From: a virus
DNA length: 28,918 nt
Direction: 5' to 3' (one strand)
Virus record (IMG/VR): IMGVR_UViG_3300042874_000036
Coordinates: 1-28,918 of that record
Position 1 is the first letter of the stretch. Every line of letters starts with the position of its first letter. This document shows, in pieces, positions 28,838-28,918 of this stretch. A model generated the notes under the pieces. That model did not search any database. It was not told the origin of the DNA and worked only from the letters and a program-made list of their open reading frames with translations. The position numbers were made by a program, and so were the translations under genes.

Positions 28838-28918
28838 ATGCCTAAAAAAGATTATTTAACACTGACTAACCGGGAGGAAGATGTATTTGCATTTATTCTT
28901 GGTTATATTGTGGACAAT
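28838..28918 (+). CDS. start of a LexA-type winged-helix protein (3' partial)
   Basis: The first 27 residues of a gene that runs off the right edge. Leu-Thr-Asn-Arg-Glu-Glu-Asp-Val-Phe-Ala-Phe-Ile, then Tyr-Ile-Val-Asp-Asn, closely resembles the first helix of the LexA N-terminal winged-helix domain. It could be a repressor or a small stand-alone DNA-binding protein. The missing sequence would decide. The start has T at -1. Confidence 0.5.
   Translation, partial: MPKKDYLTLTNREEDVFAFILGYIVDN

Noticed and set aside
1-28918. TGA-to-Gly or other alternative genetic code
   Set aside because: Every gene reads cleanly with code 11, no in-frame TGA breaks a recognisable family, and TGA acts as a stop in four ATGA overlaps.

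Overview
This window is a 28.9 kb piece of a tailed double-stranded DNA phage (Caudoviricetes, siphovirus layout). All 51 coding features I support lie on the + strand. Packaging, head, tail and lysis genes follow each other in the usual order, and there is no integrase, replication gene, tRNA or CRISPR array. Standard code 11 fits every gene. The host cannot be named from the sequence. Two traits constrain it: almost no gene has a Shine-Dalgarno (SD) site, and 46 of 49 annotated ATG starts have a T at -1 (TATG). The visible promoters look like sigma70 extended -10 sites (TGCTATAAT). SD-poor lineages such as Patescibacteria or Bacteroidota are possible hosts, and the sigma70-like promoters argue against a typical Bacteroidota host.

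Layout: 1-2762 holds small genes upstream of packaging, including a ParB-domain protein and a GT-A glycosyltransferase that resembles TET-associated glycosyltransferases, so a DNA-modification role is possible. 2734-4649 holds the small and large terminase. 4715-8854 holds a portal fused to a MuF-type minor head protein, the HK97-type prohead protease and the HK97-fold major capsid protein. 8923-14245 is an unusual 5.3 kb insertion between the capsid gene and the head-tail connector: a small head-gene-associated module, two family-2 glycosyltransferases (one fused to that module), a BppU-like Ig protein, a short-repeat protein, a coiled-coil protein and a large fibre. 14273-15996 holds connector, stopper, gp10-like and tail terminator genes. 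15997-16450 is an HNH endonuclease cassette carrying the only strong SD in the window. 16473-21073 holds the major tail protein, the gpG/gpGT chaperones made by a predicted -1 frameshift, the tape measure and the tail hub. 21090-23672 holds tail tip and fibre genes, including a kelch-type propeller. 23762-25520 holds four small membrane proteins followed by a papain-like cysteine peptidase in the endolysin position. 25525-26565 holds two more HNH endonucleases and a strong UUCG terminator. 26635-28918 holds small unknown genes, a membrane-anchored 3D-domain protein and the start of a LexA-like wHTH gene at the right edge.

The main hypotheses are: (1) a phage-encoded system that decorates the capsid with glycosylated fibres; (2) a lysis cassette that may use a papain-fold enzyme; (3) a strand-biased motif, with about 38 of 47 GATC sites preceded by C, which suggests selection at DNA level, possibly tied to modification or restriction; (4) SD-independent initiation with a near-universal T at -1. 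No stretch longer than 300 bases lacks a gene. The largest gaps (6803-6990, 26038-26193, 23673-23761) hold a tiny ORF, hairpins, and a duplicated regulatory-like motif respectively.
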